Part shown: positions 1 through 7,956 of the stretch, piece by piece
How the letters are laid out: every line of letters starts with the position of its first letter
Position numbering within the stretch: the stretch's first letter is position 1
Assembly (NCBI GenBank): GCA_020024635.1
Contig: JAHHTL010000026.1
Location: forward strand, 1 to 33,192
Origin: Ruminococcus sp.
GTDB lineage: Bacteria > Bacillota > Clostridia > Lachnospirales > Lachnospiraceae
DNA: 33,192 bases
Direction: 5' to 3'
Position numbers and translations under genes: made by a program
Notes under the pieces: model-generated
Seen by the model: the letters and a program-made list of their open reading frames with translations, nothing else
What the model was told of the DNA's origin: nothing
The model's database searches: none

Positions 1-806
1 GTTTTATAATAAAATTTTTGATTCTTACGAAGCAATTTTAGGAGTGCAATACTTCCCGTAGTAAAAAGTAAAAAGGTCCCAAGGATTACGAGAAGGGCTG
101 CAACAAAAAAATCTGAAATTGCCGTAAACGGATTTTCCGATTTCAGTGCAATCGTATAGCCACTTCCAAGGATCACTATTCCAAGAATAGATAACAGCCA
201 TTTTACTCTCGGCTCTTTTTCGCCTGCTTTACTTTCCCGTAAAAGTTCTGCTGGATTTAAAATGTGCATGGTCCAAATGGACTTTAACAAAATGAGAACA
301 TTGGCAATTGTAAACAATACAATTACATGAATAAATGGTATAGGGGAAATGAAAAATCCCGACTGAAACTTTAAATTTAACGCCTTCACCAACACAAGAT
401 AATTTAATTTATCAAGAGCCAGTCCTAAAATAAAGCCACCTGCTATGGACAAAAACAATACAGAAAAGTTTTCATAGATCATCGTTTTTATAATGTGTCG
501 TTTTTCCATTCCAAGAATATTAAAAACTGCAAATTCCTTTTGTCTGTGCTTCATTAAAAATCCATTGGTATAAAATAAAAATATCACAATAAACACGGCT
601 GAAAGATCTGCTCCCATCTGTAGCATCGCATGAAGGGAAGAACCGCCATAGGACTCTCTCACTCCAGGATTTAGTGAAAGAGAACGTAAGATGTAGTACA
701 ACGCCGCACTAACTACCCCTGTTAATAAATATGGAATATAAATTCTGCTATTCTTTTTCAGATTGTCCATAGCAAGTTTCGGATAAAAAAATACAGATTT
801 ACCCAT
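1..806 (-). CDS. BceB-type ABC transporter permease (FtsX family), partial
   Basis: This is the N-terminal part (about 268 codons) of a membrane permease; the rest lies beyond the left edge. I translated it by hand from the ATG at 806. The frame stays open to base 1. It shows a hydrophobic segment followed by the family phrase KHRQKEFAVFNILGMEKRHI, typical of FtsX-like permeases of the BceB type, then further membrane segments. The start overlaps the stop of the upstream ATPase gene by 8 bases (ATGGGTAA), which implies translational coupling. With the ATPase it should form a peptide-antibiotic detoxification or lipid II-cycle protection transporter, as established for BceAB-type systems. The actual substrate cannot be read from the sequence. 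The usual large extracellular domain of BceB is not in the window. Confidence 0.88.
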   Translation of the reverse strand, partial: MGKSVFFYPKLAMDNLKKNSRIYIPYLLTGVVSAALYYILRSLSLNPGVRESYGGSSLHAMLQMGADLSAVFIVIFLFYTNGFLMKHRQKEFAVFNILGMEKRHIIKTMIYENFSVLFLSIAGGFILGLALDKLNYLVLVKALNLKFQSGFFISPIPFIHVIVLFTIANVLILLKSIWTMHILNPAELLRESKAGEKEPRVKWLLSILGIVILGSGYTIALKSENPFTAISDFFVAALLVILGTFLLFTTGSIALLKLLRKNQKFYYK

Positions 807-1566
807 GATATTCACCACCATTCATTAAGAGTGTTAACGTATCCGAAATTTTTTGAAATTGTTCTTCGTTAGTGCGTTCTCCTTTGTAAAGTTGATGAAA
901 AATGGTTCCATCTTTTATGAACAATACGCGACTTGCATGGCTGGCTGCCTTTACGGAATGGGTAACCATTAAAATCGTCTGCCCTGCCCCATTTAAATCA
1001 TCAAATATTTTTAATAGATTATCCGATGCTTTGGAATCTAAAGCTCCCGTTGGTTCATCGGCCAACAATAATCTTGGTTTTGTAATGATGGCTCTTGCAA
1101 CAGCTGTTCTTTGTTTTTGTCCCCCAGATACTTCATAGGGATATTTGTTTAGAAGTTCTTCCAATCCAAGTTTATTGGCAATTGGTTTTAGTTTTTGCTC
1201 CATAACATTGTGGGAGTCTCTAGATAGAACCAGTGGGAGAAAGATATTATCTCGAATGGTAAATGTATCTAAAAGATTGAAATCTTGAAATACAAATCCT
1301 AAATTTTTTCGGCGAAAAGCTGTTTTTTCTTTCTCTGAAATTTTTGAAAAGGATTTCCCATCTAACAGGACTTCTCCTTTTGTTGGTTGATCCAATGCGG
1401 CAAGAATATTTAATAAAGTTGTTTTTCCTGAGCCAGACTCTCCCATGATTGCCACATATTCTCCTTCTTCAATACTAAAAGATACATTAGAAAGAGCTTT
1501 TACCTGATTTCCTCCAAATCTTGTTGTATAAATTTTTTCCAGACAGTTTGCTTCTAAAATTGTCAT
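799..1566 (-). CDS. BceA-type ABC transporter ATP-binding protein
   Basis: This is a 255-residue ATPase of the MacB/LolD/BceA class, the cytoplasmic motor for the adjacent FtsX-type permease. It has Walker A GESGSGKT (42-49), a Q-loop at Q94, signature SGGQK (147-151) and Walker B LLLADEP (166-172) followed by the TGALD D-loop, so all catalytic parts are present. An AAGGAGG ribosome binding site sits just before the ATG. The gene follows the kinase gene after a 104-base gap holding its own promoter and repeats, as in Bacillus bceRS-bceAB loci where the regulator controls the transporter. The likely role is resistance to cell-wall-active peptides. This rests on family and neighbourhood, not on substrate evidence. 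Confidence 0.93.
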   Translation of the reverse strand: MTILEANCLEKIYTTRFGGNQVKALSNVSFSIEEGEYVAIMGESGSGKTTLLNILAALDQPTKGEVLLDGKSFSKISEKEKTAFRRKNLGFVFQDFNLLDTFTIRDNIFLPLVLSRDSHNVMEQKLKPIANKLGLEELLNKYPYEVSGGQKQRTAVARAIITKPRLLLADEPTGALDSKASDNLLKIFDDLNGAGQTILMVTHSVKAASHASRVLFIKDGTIFHQLYKGERTNEEQFQKISDTLTLLMNGGEYHG

Positions 1567-1593
1567 GATTGTTCCTCCTTGTTTTTTGTACTT

Positions 1594-1660
1594 TTAGTAT
1601 AATAAAACCGTCGAAGAAGCGACATTTCATCGTGTGACATTTCGACGGTTCATGTGACAA
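1594..1660 (-). promoter_or_regulatory. Candidate promoter and regulator-binding region of the ABC transporter genes
   Basis: On the minus strand a TATACT -10 box (1601-1596) lies upstream of the ATPase gene, with no good -35 box, which suggests activator dependence. Upstream are three spaced copies of a TGTGACA-like motif on the plus strand (1653-1659, 1633-1639 and a weaker GCGACA at 1619-1624). There is also a perfect 10-base inverted repeat, AACCGTCGAA (1606-1615) with TTCGACGGTT (1641-1650). BceR-type regulators bind inverted repeats upstream of bceAB promoters, so this is the expected place for the neighbouring regulator. The inverted repeat followed by T-rich sequence could also be a weak terminator for the kinase gene. 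Confidence 0.5.
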
Positions 1661-1670
1661 TATTGTAAGA

Positions 1671-2675
1671 TTACTCAAAAATTTTCTTGGTATGGGTTAG
1701 AAATTCAATAGATATAGTAGTTCCTTTTCCTACCACTGAGTCTGCAAAAATGCGATGAGACAATTTTTTTGCTGTTTCTTTACAAAGATATAATCCCACC
1801 CCAGTTGCTTTTTTATCGGTTCGCCCATTATATCCTGTGAACCCTTTTTCAAAAATACGAGGAAGGTCCTCTGGTGCAATCCCAATTCCAGTATCTGAAA
1901 TATTTAATGTATCATCTGGATTTAAATAAATAGAAATTTGTCCACCTTCTTTTGTATATTTTAATGCGTTGGAAAGAATTTGTTCTACAAGAAAGGACAA
2001 CCATTTTTCATCCGTTAAAATCGTAAGATTCGTTGGAATATAGGTTAAGGTAATCTTTTTTTCTACAAACTGAGGTGCAAATTTATGAATAACCTCTTTT
2101 AAAATAGTATCCAGTTTGTATTCTTTAAAAACAAAATCAGAGGAAGGACTCTCTAGGTGTAAATAGGAAAGTACCATTTCTATATATTGTTCTATTCGAA
2201 ATACTTCCAAAAGAAGGGATCTATTTTGCTTTGTATCTTCTTTTTGCAAGATCATCCTTAATACGGAAACAGGAGTTTTAATCTGGTGTACCCAAGTGGT
2301 ATAAAAATCAATGGCATTACGTTCTTTTTCGTTCCATTTTGTAGTGGTATGATTTAGAATTTGTTGTAACTGAACGAGGAGATCTATAAAATCTGCTTCG
2401 CACAAAGTCTCAGGTTGTGCAAATGGATCTGAAAGCAATGGTAAATTTTCAAATTCCTGTCTCAAACGCTGATGTTTTTTAAAGAGCCGAACTCCTCCGA
2501 TCCCTTTTGCAATCCCAAAAAGAAGGAACGTTAGCATAGCACCATAGATGTAGGGCTCCATTGGAAGTTCATATAAGAAAAAAAGAACCCCGAAAATAAA
2601 AAGAAATGCAAAATACAATAAGAAATCTTTCCCCTGTTCTTTTGCTATTAGTTTCCACATCATTTTCTTTTCCAC
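1671..2675 (-). CDS. BceS-type intramembrane-sensing histidine kinase
   Basis: This is a 334-residue sensor kinase with two closely spaced transmembrane segments near the N-terminus (about 18-35 and 41-57) and almost no extracellular loop, the hallmark of intramembrane-sensing BceS-like kinases. The phospho-acceptor is H130 in WVHQIKTP. The ATPase part has the N box (EQILSNALKYT), G1 (DTGIGIAP) and G2 (TGVGLYLCK). The start is a GTG at 2675 preceded by AGGAG at a 7-base spacing. It lies 10 bases after the response-regulator gene. Such kinases usually sense through their partner BceAB transporter rather than binding peptide alone. That mechanism is inferred from the family. Confidence 0.93.
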   Translation of the reverse strand: MEKKMMWKLIAKEQGKDFLLYFAFLFIFGVLFFLYELPMEPYIYGAMLTFLLFGIAKGIGGVRLFKKHQRLRQEFENLPLLSDPFAQPETLCEADFIDLLVQLQQILNHTTTKWNEKERNAIDFYTTWVHQIKTPVSVLRMILQKEDTKQNRSLLLEVFRIEQYIEMVLSYLHLESPSSDFVFKEYKLDTILKEVIHKFAPQFVEKKITLTYIPTNLTILTDEKWLSFLVEQILSNALKYTKEGGQISIYLNPDDTLNISDTGIGIAPEDLPRIFEKGFTGYNGRTDKKATGVGLYLCKETAKKLSHRIFADSVVGKGTTISIEFLTHTKKIFE

Positions 2676-2685
2676 AATTCTTCTC

Positions 2686-3357
2686 CTACTCTATGATATA
2701 TCCTCTACCTACTTTTGTTGCAATATAATCGTGAAGCCCCACATCCTGAAGTTTCTTTCGTAGACGATTGACGTTTACCGTCAATGTATTTTCTTCCACA
2801 TAAACATCCATTTGCCACAGTTTTGTCATCAATGTTTCTCTGCTGACGATTTTTCCTTTATTCTCCATCAATGTCTGCAAAATACGAAATTCATTTTTCG
2901 TAAGTTCCATTCGCTCTCCTTTATAAGTCATCGAGCCGTCTCCTAAGTTTAAAATAGCTTCTTTGTGCTCCAATACAGGAAGAGTCGTTCCCATATCATA
3001 GGTTCGTCGCAAAAGTGCGCCTATTTTTGCAGTCATAATATCAAGATCCATAGGTTTTGCAATGAAATCATCTCCTCCCATCTGCATTGCCGTTACAATA
3101 TTCATGTTATCAGATGCAGAAGAAATAAAGATAATTGGCACATTTGAAATTTTACGAATCTCACTACACCAGTAGTAACCATTATAAAAAGGCAGCATAA
3201 TATCAAGTAACACAAGGTGAGGCTCGAATTTCAAAAATTCTTTTCTGATATTTTGAAAATCTTGCACACACATACACGTATATCCCCATCCTTTGACTTG
3301 ATCACAAATTGCATCTGCCAAAGAAGTATCGTCTTCTACAATCAATATCTTATACAT
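2686..3357 (-). CDS. OmpR/BceR-family response regulator
   Basis: The product is a 223-residue two-component response regulator. The receiver domain has the acidic pair E8/D9-D10, phospho-acceptor D52 (LLDIMLP), S80 and K101. The C-terminal half is a winged-helix DNA-binding domain with the typical VYVEENTLTVNVNRLRKKL and GRGYIIE ends. An upstream in-frame ATG would add 14 residues. I chose the ATG at 3357 because AGGAGA lies 8 bases before it and the protein then begins with the standard MYKILIVEDD. It forms an operon with the kinase downstream and probably activates the ABC transporter genes through the repeats at 1606-1659. Confidence 0.95.
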   Translation of the reverse strand: MYKILIVEDDTSLADAICDQVKGWGYTCMCVQDFQNIRKEFLKFEPHLVLLDIMLPFYNGYYWCSEIRKISNVPIIFISSASDNMNIVTAMQMGGDDFIAKPMDLDIMTAKIGALLRRTYDMGTTLPVLEHKEAILNLGDGSMTYKGERMELTKNEFRILQTLMENKGKIVSRETLMTKLWQMDVYVEENTLTVNVNRLRKKLQDVGLHDYIATKVGRGYIIE

Positions 3358-3404
3358 CTCATTCTCTCCTATGTAGATCTGTATTCTCTTTTGTTCCATT
3401 GCTT

Positions 3405-3434
3405 ATTATAATCCATTGCTTTGGGAGCATTCAA
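3405..3434 (-). promoter_or_regulatory. Promoter of the response-regulator/kinase operon
   Basis: Minus-strand -35 TTGAAT (3434-3429) and perfect -10 TATAAT (3410-3405) are separated by 18 bases, about 48 bases before the chosen start codon. The match is to the vegetative sigma-A consensus. It is divergent from the cupin promoter. Confidence 0.65.
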
Positions 3435-3453
3435 GAGGAATTCTTAAAATCTA

Positions 3454-3482
3454 TTCACAGGTTTTCTTTCAAAACATATACT
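3454..3482 (+). promoter_or_regulatory. Promoter of the cupin gene
   Basis: Plus-strand -35 TTCACA (3454-3459) and -10 TATACT (3477-3482) have an exact 17-base spacer and lie 33 bases before the cupin start codon. Confidence 0.6.
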
Positions 3483-3515
3483 GCAACTAAAGAGAAGGCA
3501 TAGGAGAAAAATGCT

Positions 3516-3956
3516 ATGAACCGAAACCAATATGGGATGGATACTATTAAATCTGATTATGGAAAGGAACCTCTTGTTGTAGATATTGATTGTCTTGCCC
3601 TACAAAATCCTTACTACCGAAGTGCTTTATGGACGGGAACCTACTTACAGGTAACGCTAATGAGTATTCCTGTACATGGTGATATTGGACTTGAAATACA
3701 CTCTGATGTTGATCAGTTTCTTCGTGTTGAAGACGGCTACGGACTTGTTATGATGGGCAAAAATGAGACGATTTTAGATTACCAACAAAAGGTAAATCAA
3801 AACTATGCAATTATGATTCCCGCCGGTACTTGGCACAATATTATCAATATTGGAAGAGTTCCTTTGAAACTTTATTCCATTTATGCTCCACCACATCATC
3901 CTTTTGAAACGATCCATGCAACCAAAGAAATCGCTGAAATTGCAGAAAAACATTGA
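3516..3956 (+). CDS. Single-domain cupin protein
   Basis: This is a 146-residue small beta-barrel cupin with no signal peptide or membrane segment. The first cupin motif is around EIHSDVDQFLRVEDGYG, and the second contains PAGTWHNIINIG, giving His and Glu residues that could bind a metal. It resembles the cupin proteins of Firmicutes annotated as mannose-6-phosphate-isomerase-like. Such proteins hold sugar isomerases, dioxygenases and binding-only members, so no reaction can be assigned. The start is supported by AGGAG ten bases upstream. It has its own promoter and is followed by the TtcA-like gene, which also has a promoter, so the two are not clearly an operon. Confidence 0.88.
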   Translation: MNRNQYGMDTIKSDYGKEPLVVDIDCLALQNPYYRSALWTGTYLQVTLMSIPVHGDIGLEIHSDVDQFLRVEDGYGLVMMGKNETILDYQQKVNQNYAIMIPAGTWHNIINIGRVPLKLYSIYAPPHHPFETIHATKEIAEIAEKH

Positions 3957-3986
3957 TATTTTTCTTTACACAAGAGGAATTTCTAC

Positions 3987-4015
3987 TTGTATTTCTCGTC
4001 CTCATACCATATACT
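3987..4015 (+). promoter_or_regulatory. Promoter of the TtcA-like gene
   Basis: A -35-like TTGTAT (3987-3992) and a -10 TATACT (4010-4015) with a 17-base spacer lie 37 bases before the ATG. The -35 match is weak (3 of 6). Confidence 0.5.
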
Positions 4016-4052
4016 AAATACGTTACTTTTTACAAAAGAGAGGATTTAATAA

Positions 4053-4787
4053 ATGCAGTTACAGAAATTATTAAGTTATACAAGAAAAGCTGTTGATGAA
4101 TATAATATGATACAAGAAGGAGACCATGTTACTGTTGGAATCTCCGGAGGAAAAGACAGTCTTACCTTGCTTCATGCACTCCACGGTTTAAAAAGATTTT
4201 ATCCAAACCATTTTGAGTTAAGCGCGCTTACAGTGGATCTTGGCTTTGAAGAAACAGACTTTACTCCGATTCAAAATTTATGCGATGAATTGGAAATCCC
4301 TTACCACATTGTGAAATCAGAAATTGCACATATTCTTTTTGACGTCCGAAAAGAAACAAATCCTTGTTCCCTATGTGCAAAGATGAGAAAAGGGGCTTTA
4401 AATGAACAGGCAAAGGCAATTGGAGCAAACAAAGTTGCTTATGCTCACCACAAAGATGATATTATTGAGACCATGCTCTTATCCTTGATATATGAAGGTC
4501 GTTTTCATTCTTTCTCACCGAAAACTTATCTGGATCGTATGGATCTTACTGTAATTCGTCCTATGATGTTTGTAGATGAAGCTGACGTCATTGGATTTAA
4601 AAATAAATATAAGCTTCCAGTTGTAACCAACCCATGTCCTGTAGATGGATTTACAAAACGCCAATATGCAAAAGATTTATTAAAACAACTAAATCAAGAA
4701 AACCCTGGCGTTAGAGAACGCATGTTTCATGCAATTTTAAATGGAAATATCAAAGGATGGCCAGAACGTATTCCACACGTTCGATAA
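4053..4787 (+). CDS. ttcA: TtcA-family PP-loop ATPase (tRNA 2-thiocytidine synthesis type)
   Basis: This is a 244-residue PP-loop ATPase. The signature SGGKDS is at residues 31-36 and binds ATP for adenylation of the target base. C105 and C108 (PCSLC) together with C195 (NPCPVDG) match the three cysteines that ligate the iron-sulfur cluster in E. coli TtcA. TtcA thiolates cytidine 32 of certain tRNAs. In Firmicutes this COG is broad, so the exact base modified is inferred. GAGG upstream of the ATG serves as ribosome binding site. The gene ends at a hairpin terminator that faces a convergent gene. Confidence 0.82.
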   Translation: MQLQKLLSYTRKAVDEYNMIQEGDHVTVGISGGKDSLTLLHALHGLKRFYPNHFELSALTVDLGFEETDFTPIQNLCDELEIPYHIVKSEIAHILFDVRKETNPCSLCAKMRKGALNEQAKAIGANKVAYAHHKDDIIETMLLSLIYEGRFHSFSPKTYLDRMDLTVIRPMMFVDEADVIGFKNKYKLPVVTNPCPVDGFTKRQYAKDLLKQLNQENPGVRERMFHAILNGNIKGWPERIPHVR

Positions 4788-4843
4788 AAATAGGGGCTAT
4801 AGGCTGACTCTTTTTACGATCCACTAATTTGATTGCATATTAA

Positions 4844-4876
4844 AAGCCGCTCAGGTCAGTAAGACTAGAGCGGTTT
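4844..4876. terminator. Bidirectional hairpin terminator
   Basis: The stem AAGCCGCTC (4844-4852) pairs with GAGCGGTTT (4868-4876), including one G-U pair, around a 15-base loop. T-rich tracts follow in both directions. It lies between the convergent TtcA-like and cytidylate-kinase-like genes, so it can serve both. Confidence 0.7.
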
Positions 4877-4919
4877 CTGTATTAATCTTCTTTTTATTTT
4901 TGTAACAAATATCTTACAT

Positions 4920-5570
4920 TTAAAGTCTCTTATCAGCACCTGCAAGTTTTTCTTTTAACTGTACATAATGGATAATTGCGTCTGCTGTTCCTTGAATACC
5001 AAGCTCTGAACTATTTAAGCAAAGTTCGTAACTAGAAGCATCTTCCCACTTTTTGTTCGTATAGTAATTATAGTAACTTGCACGCTTTTTATCTGTTTTT
5101 ATAATCCGGTCTTTTGCTTTTGCATCTGTAAGATCATATAATCTTGCAATTCTTCGAACACGTGCATCTAAATCTGCATGAATAAACACACTTACTACGT
5201 TATCGAAAGATTCCAACGCATAATCTGCACAACGTCCTACCAAAATACATGGACCTTCTTCTGCAATCTTCTTAATTGCATCAAACTGTGCAAGGAATAC
5301 CTTGTGATTAATCGGCATTTCTGTGTATGCATTACCTGCATAACCACCCATAGAATATGTATCCATAACGAGGGAATATAAAAAGCTGTTCGTTGGCTTT
5401 TCATCATGTGACTCAAAAATCTCCTCGCAAATTCCACTTTCTTTGGCTGCTCTTGCAAGCATCTCTTTGTCATATAACTTAATCCCAAACTGATCTGCGA
5501 CTAGATGACCAATCTCTCTTCCTGCGCTTCCATACTGTCTTCCAATTGTAATTATCGTGTTTGTTTTCAT
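4920..5570 (-). CDS. Cytidylate kinase-like family protein
   Basis: This is a 216-residue P-loop protein of the cytidylate kinase-like family (Pfam Cytidylate_kin2). The N-terminus has a variant phosphate-binding loop, GRQYGSAGREIG (10-21). ILVGRCADY and the arginine-rich RVRRIARLYDL segment resemble the NMP-binding and lid parts of CMP kinases. These proteins are distinct from housekeeping Cmk, and their substrate is not established. A GTG three codons upstream is in frame, but it is one base from the AAGGAG site. The ATG at 5570 has a better spacing of about 10 bases, so I chose it. It is transcribed from its own strong promoter. Confidence 0.85.
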   Translation of the reverse strand: MKTNTIITIGRQYGSAGREIGHLVADQFGIKLYDKEMLARAAKESGICEEIFESHDEKPTNSFLYSLVMDTYSMGGYAGNAYTEMPINHKVFLAQFDAIKKIAEEGPCILVGRCADYALESFDNVVSVFIHADLDARVRRIARLYDLTDAKAKDRIIKTDKKRASYYNYYTNKKWEDASSYELCLNSSELGIQGTADAIIHYVQLKEKLAGADKRL

Positions 5571-5614
5571 AATGGTCACTCTCCTTGTTTACAAGATAAA
5601 GAACTTATAATTGT

Positions 5615-5643
5615 ATTATACAAGATTGTGCACTATTTTACAA
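5615..5643 (-). promoter_or_regulatory. Strong extended -10 promoter of the cytidylate-kinase-like gene
   Basis: Minus-strand -35 TTGTAA (5643-5638), a 17-base spacer ending in TG, and a perfect TATAAT (5620-5615). The -10 box sits inside the palindrome TTGTAT-T-ATACAA (5611-5623). Confidence 0.7.
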
Positions 5644-5670
5644 TCCTATTTCCAAAGCAACACCAAAATT

Positions 5671-6597
5671 TTACAGAGCAAGTTTCTTTAGTAATTCCTG
5701 AAAGTAAGTCGGAAGCGGGGCGTCGAATTCCACGTATTTTCCAGTAGATGGATGAAGAAATCCAAGCACCTTTGCATGCAAGGTCTGCCCATGTAATTTG
5801 AAGGGACATTTACTTGGGCCATATACTTCATCCCCAAGGATTGGATGACCGATACTGGCCATATGAACACGTATTTGATGGGTTCGGCCGGTTTCTAACT
5901 CGCACTCAATATAGGTATAATTTCCAAAGCGTTGCAATACTTTATAATGTGTCACTGCCTCCCTTGGATGCCTTGATTTTGTACTCATTTTTTTGCGATC
6001 TTGTGGGTGTCTTCCAATTGGTGCGCAGATGGTTCCTTCATCCTCTTTTAGGTTTCCATGCACAATTGCATGGTACTTTCTTGTAATATCATGACTTTTT
6101 AATCTTTCTGCTAAAAATTGATGGGCATGATCAGTTTTACAAATAACGAGAGAACCTGTTGTATCCATATCAATTCTATGCACGATACCAGGTCTAGAAA
6201 CACCGTTAATTCCAGATAAATGATCTTTACAATGGTACATCACTGCATTAACCAAAGTTCCACTATAATGTCCTGGAGCCGGATGAACAACCATGCCTTT
6301 TGGTTTATTGACGATCAGAATTTCTTCATCTTCATACAAAATATCAAGTGGAATGTTTTCCGGTACAATATCTGGTTCTTCTGGTTTTGGAAGATACACT
6401 AAAATTTCATCTCCCATAGAAGGTTTGAAATTTGCCTTGACCGTTTTTCCATTACTTTTAACATGTCCATCTTTGATCAATTTCTGAATAAAGGAACGGG
6501 AGGCATCCGGCATCAAATCCACAAGAAATTTATCGATTCTTTTCCCACTGTATTTTGATAGAAAATGTAGCTCTTCTCCTTGATTATCTATAGACAT
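5671..6597 (-). CDS. rluD: RluA/RluD-family 23S rRNA pseudouridine synthase
   Basis: This 308-residue protein has an N-terminal S4 RNA-binding domain (about 18-65) followed by the pseudouridine synthase fold. The catalytic aspartate is D143 in HRIDMDTTG, a slightly unusual form of the common HRLDKDTSG. The downstream phrases ETGRTHQIRVHMASIGHPILGD are diagnostic of the RluA family. It converts uridines in 23S rRNA to pseudouridine; the exact positions are inferred from RluD. AAGGAA precedes the ATG. It is the last gene of the division/LspA operon and follows lspA by 19 bases, the usual order in Firmicutes. I see no strong terminator after it. Confidence 0.93.
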   Translation of the reverse strand: MSIDNQGEELHFLSKYSGKRIDKFLVDLMPDASRSFIQKLIKDGHVKSNGKTVKANFKPSMGDEILVYLPKPEEPDIVPENIPLDILYEDEEILIVNKPKGMVVHPAPGHYSGTLVNAVMYHCKDHLSGINGVSRPGIVHRIDMDTTGSLVICKTDHAHQFLAERLKSHDITRKYHAIVHGNLKEDEGTICAPIGRHPQDRKKMSTKSRHPREAVTHYKVLQRFGNYTYIECELETGRTHQIRVHMASIGHPILGDEVYGPSKCPFKLHGQTLHAKVLGFLHPSTGKYVEFDAPLPTYFQELLKKLAL

Positions 6598-6616
6598 AAA
6601 AATTTCCTTTCCCGTT

Positions 6617-7141
6617 CTATTTCTTGTCTTTTTTTAATGAAAAAACCTTTAATTCTTCCTCTTTGTAATAAAAGAGTACTGAAAGAGCAAATCCAATACA
6701 TGCAAGTACCACATAGCAATCTGCAACATTAAATACCGGAAAATCAATAGCCTCAAAATAGAAAAAATCTACTACATAGTTCAAACGAAGTCGATCAATC
6801 AAATTTCCAATAGCCCCTGCACTCACCATAACCGCGCAGATTCTAAGGATGTAAAATCTCTTTGTATGCGGCATCCGACCATACATAAAGAAGATTACAG
6901 CAATAATCAAAATTGCTGTTACTGCAAAAAAGAGTTGCTGATTCTGCATAATTCCAAACGCAGCTCCTCTGTTTTCTAGATATTCTAGTTTGAATACCCC
7001 TTTTATAAGTACAAAGGGTTCTTGATTTTTTAAATTGACAACAGCAAGCCATTTTGTAAACTGGTCAAACAGCGTAAGAAAAATACATCCTACAACTGCC
7101 AACAGATAACTTTTTATCACTTTATTTTTCTTATCTTCCAT
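6617..7141 (-). CDS. lspA: Lipoprotein signal peptidase (signal peptidase II)
   Basis: This 174-residue membrane aspartyl protease removes the signal peptide of prolipoproteins. There are four predicted membrane segments (about 11-31, 69-88, 97-115 and 141-159). The catalytic aspartates are D125 in VVDF and D141 in FNVAD. The conserved NRGAAFG and GNLIDR motifs are present. AAGGA lies 10 bases before the ATG. Its position directly before rluD is the classic lspA-rluD pairing. In the operon it directly follows ylmH with a 24-base gap. Confidence 0.96.
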   Translation of the reverse strand: MEDKKNKVIKSYLLAVVGCIFLTLFDQFTKWLAVVNLKNQEPFVLIKGVFKLEYLENRGAAFGIMQNQQLFFAVTAILIIAVIFFMYGRMPHTKRFYILRICAVMVSAGAIGNLIDRLRLNYVVDFFYFEAIDFPVFNVADCYVVLACIGFALSVLFYYKEEELKVFSLKKDKK

Positions 7142-7165
7142 CTGATATTTATCCTTTTCAAGCTC

Positions 7166-7936
7166 TTATATGTATTTATTTATGCTAACAAATTCTCTAT
7201 TTTTCTTTGTCCGATATTGGGAACCATTAAATTGAAATTTTCCCATTCCGCGTACAGAAATAATATCCCCTTCTTTTACCTGATAACTATTGGTTGTCAT
7301 AAGTTTTCCGTTCACAAAAACTTTTGCTCCCTCAATGAGGCTACTTAATTTACTACGAGAGGAGGAAAACGCAAGGGATAAAAGACTATCCAAACGGACT
7401 GACGCAACAGTCCCTGTAATTTCCTCATAAATTGGAGTGAAATCCAATTCTTTCTTTTCTAAAATAGCTGCATATACGCTGGTATGCTTTACCCTTGTTA
7501 GTTCATTACATAGAAATTCACTCATAGAACGATGTACAAACACGATTGTTTCCTTTTCTTTGATTAGAATATCTCCAATCTTGGAACGATCAAGTCCTAA
7601 ATTTAAGATTGCTCCTAAATAATCTCTGTGTGTAAGTTGGTCTGAAAATTTAGCCTGTAGCGGCTGTATTGTAATTGCTACAAATGGAAAATCAATAGAC
7701 GCTACATCTTCTTCACGTAAAGAAAGAGCATCAGGTAAAAACACTGCCATCTGACGCTCCGCTAAGTCATACCCACCAAAAGTAATATATTTTGAATACA
7801 ACTTGTCCTTCGGTAAAGTATACAAGATATTTCTTTCGTTTAGATTTAAAAAATCAGTATATGTAAAAATATTTCTATGATATGCAATCTTAGACAGCTC
7901 TATCATTCGCTTCTCAAGTAACTGTTCTTCTTTCAT
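7166..7936 (-). CDS. ylmH: YlmH-type S4-domain RNA-binding protein
   Basis: This 256-residue protein has the YlmH family core HRDYLGAILNLGLDRSKIGDI-like region (103-123) and a C-terminal S4 domain (about 180-230, with SRSKLSSLIEGAKVFVNGKL). YlmH homologues sit next to sepF in the Gram-positive division cluster and bind RNA or ribosomes; a role in rescuing stalled 50S subunits has been described for Bacillus YlmH. The gene starts 20 bases after the sepF stop. The ribosome binding site is weak, suggesting coupling with sepF translation. Confidence 0.92.
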   Translation of the reverse strand: MKEEQLLEKRMIELSKIAYHRNIFTYTDFLNLNERNILYTLPKDKLYSKYITFGGYDLAERQMAVFLPDALSLREEDVASIDFPFVAITIQPLQAKFSDQLTHRDYLGAILNLGLDRSKIGDILIKEKETIVFVHRSMSEFLCNELTRVKHTSVYAAILEKKELDFTPIYEEITGTVASVRLDSLLSLAFSSSRSKLSSLIEGAKVFVNGKLMTTNSYQVKEGDIISVRGMGKFQFNGSQYRTKKNREFVSINKYI

Positions 7937-7956
7937 ATATCTCTAAACACTTTCTT

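Noticed and set aside
902..1138. 78-residue plus-strand frame opposite the ABC ATPase
   Set aside because: It is a mirror of the Walker B and signature region of a clearly coding gene on the other strand.
1606..1650. Reading the 10-base inverted repeat as a standard terminator of the kinase gene
   Set aside because: The 25-base loop and only four T residues make it weak, and the repeats at the promoter favour an operator; left open, not called a terminator.
4788..4919. Possible riboswitch or small RNA between the TtcA-like and cytidylate-kinase-like genes
   Set aside because: The region is between convergent genes and is explained by one simple terminator hairpin; no larger conserved fold is visible.
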